From Gluconacetobacter entanii (GTDB lineage: Bacteria > Pseudomonadota > Alphaproteobacteria > Acetobacterales > Acetobacteraceae): a DNA stretch of 64,000 nucleotides. This document shows, in pieces, positions 63,307 through 64,000 of the stretch (the first letter of the stretch is position 1; each line of letters opens with the position of its first letter). Location of the stretch: the NCBI RefSeq assembly GCF_003206495.1, contig NZ_NKUF01000016.1, forward strand, positions 1 through 64,000. The letters run 5' to 3'. The translations under genes and the position numbers were made by a program. The notes under the pieces were generated by a model that was not told where the DNA came from, ran no database searches, and saw nothing but the letters and a program-made list of their open reading frames with translations.

Positions 63307-64000
63307 TGCCCCCCCGGCTGGAAGAAGCGGTCGCGACGATCCGGCGTGGCGGGATGGTCATCCTTGTCGATGACGAGGACCGCGAGAATGAAGGCGACCT
63401 GGTGATGGCGGCCGAGCTTGTCACGCCGGAGGCGATCAATTTCATGATCACCCATGCCCGTGGCCTGGTGTGCATGCCGCTGGCCCCGGCCATCGTGACG
63501 CAGCTTGGCCTGCCGATGATGACGCAGGTCAACACCTGCCCGCGCGGCACGGCCTTCACCGTCTCCATCGAGGCGCGCGAGGGCGTGACCACCGGCATTT
63601 CGGCCGCTGACCGCGCGCGCACCATCCTTGCCGCCGTGGCCCCGGATGCGCAGCCATCGGACCTTGTCTCGCCGGGGCATATCTTCCCGCTGCGTGCGAA
63701 GCCGGGCGGGACGCTGGAACGCGATGGCCATACCGAGGCCTCGATCGACCTCGCCCGCCTTGCAGGCCTGATCCCCGCCGCCGTGATCTGCGAGATCACG
63801 AACGACGACGGCACCATGTCGCGCATGGACGACATGCGCCCCTTTGCCGAAAAGCACGGACTGCCGATCCTTTCCATCGCCGAACTCGCAGCCTGGCTGC
63901 GCGCACGGGCCGAGGCAAGCGCCGCACCGGGCGAGACGGCCTCCCCCTTCCCGCGCGTGGAGCAGGTGGCGCAGGCGAGACTGCCGAGTCGCTTTGGCGG
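63291..64000 (+). CDS. ribB: 3,4-dihydroxy-2-butanone-4-phosphate synthase, N-terminal part (probably RibBA-type)
   Basis: Makes the four-carbon precursor of lumazine from ribulose-5-phosphate. The visible 236 residues contain all RibB motifs: [17 protein letters not shown] (about 24-40), [35 protein letters not shown] and [14 protein letters not shown] with metal-binding His, and [11 protein letters not shown]. The frame continues past the RibB end without a stop and leaves the window, so a C-terminal GTP cyclohydrolase II-like domain (RibBA) is likely. GGAG seven bases before the ATG supports the start, inside the end of ribE. Confidence 0.94.
   Translation, partial: MPVPLMPPRLEEAVATIRRGGMVILVDDEDRENEGDLVMAAELVTPEAINFMITHARGLVCMPLAPAIVTQLGLPMMTQVNTCPRGTAFTVSIEAREGVTTGISAADRARTILAAVAPDAQPSDLVSPGHIFPLRAKPGGTLERDGHTEASIDLARLAGLIPAAVICEITNDDGTMSRMDDMRPFAEKHGLPILSIAELAAWLRARAEASAAPGETASPFPRVEQVAQARLPSRFG

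Overview
The window looks like chromosomal DNA of an acetic acid bacterium (Acetobacteraceae, closest in style to Komagataeibacter/Gluconacetobacter). This rests on the high-GC alphaproteobacterial protein style, a full hopanoid (hpn) cluster, a phosphoketolase-acetate kinase pair, a Hint-domain surface protein, and a family of long hairpin repeats between genes. The genus is an inference; no rRNA or other marker is present. No prophage, integrative element or CRISPR array is visible. The one mobile-element signal is at the extreme left edge.

Layout. 1-6.3 kb: a truncated fumarylacetoacetate-hydrolase gene, then a leftward miaA-ilvB-ilvN-ilvC block, with serB diverging from miaA. 6.4-17.7 kb: housekeeping and transport genes (CDF metal transporter, lipid kinase, NAD kinase, hisC, NCS1 permease, SDR, nitrilase-family amidase, TetR and Crp/Fnr regulators). 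18.1-22.8 kb: a rightward catabolic set (D-threonine-aldolase-like enzyme, RidA, M81 peptidase, GntP permease). 23-26.8 kb: Hint protein, XRE regulator, DUF4431 protein, tRNA-Leu(UAA). 26.9-30.9 kb: a tightly coupled leftward operon with a degenerate polyamine-type ABC ATPase, its binding protein, a very short permease-like protein, a YcgN-type Cys-cluster protein and a YgjP-type metalloprotein. 31-37.3 kb: YqjD/YqjE-like genes, then a MarR-controlled FUSC/DUF1656/HlyD/outer-membrane-factor efflux operon ending in a strong terminator. 37.6-41.2 kb: xfp-ackA. 41.7-51.2 kb: hopanoid genes hpnABCDE-shc-hpnG leftward and hpnL rightward. 51.2-57.2 kb: prephenate-dehydrogenase family gene, pyk, SH3 protein, DsrE-like and MoeB/ThiF-like proteins, DUF2939 and DUF3126. 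57.5-61.1 kb: secreted protein, porin, aquaporin-like channel. 61.4-64 kb: FMN riboswitch and ribD-ribE-ribB.

How the parts work together. HpnD, HpnC and HpnE turn farnesyl diphosphate into squalene, Shc cyclises it to hopene, and HpnG acts on the adenosylhopane side-chain intermediate. IlvB/IlvN and IlvC catalyse the first two shared steps of branched-chain amino acid synthesis, and the tail of miaA may double as a leader peptide controlling ilvB. Phosphoketolase plus acetate kinase would yield acetate and ATP from sugar phosphates.

Three large genes (xfp, pyk, porin) each carry one in-frame stop (TAA, TGA, TAG) with the rest of the reading frame intact, and a fourth gene is truncated at the window edge. 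Either this strain has real recent lesions in central metabolism or the assembly has base errors. Sixteen copies of a two-hairpin repeat with compensating base changes sit between genes across the window. The most unusual gene system is the degenerate ABC-type operon at 26.9-30.9 kb.
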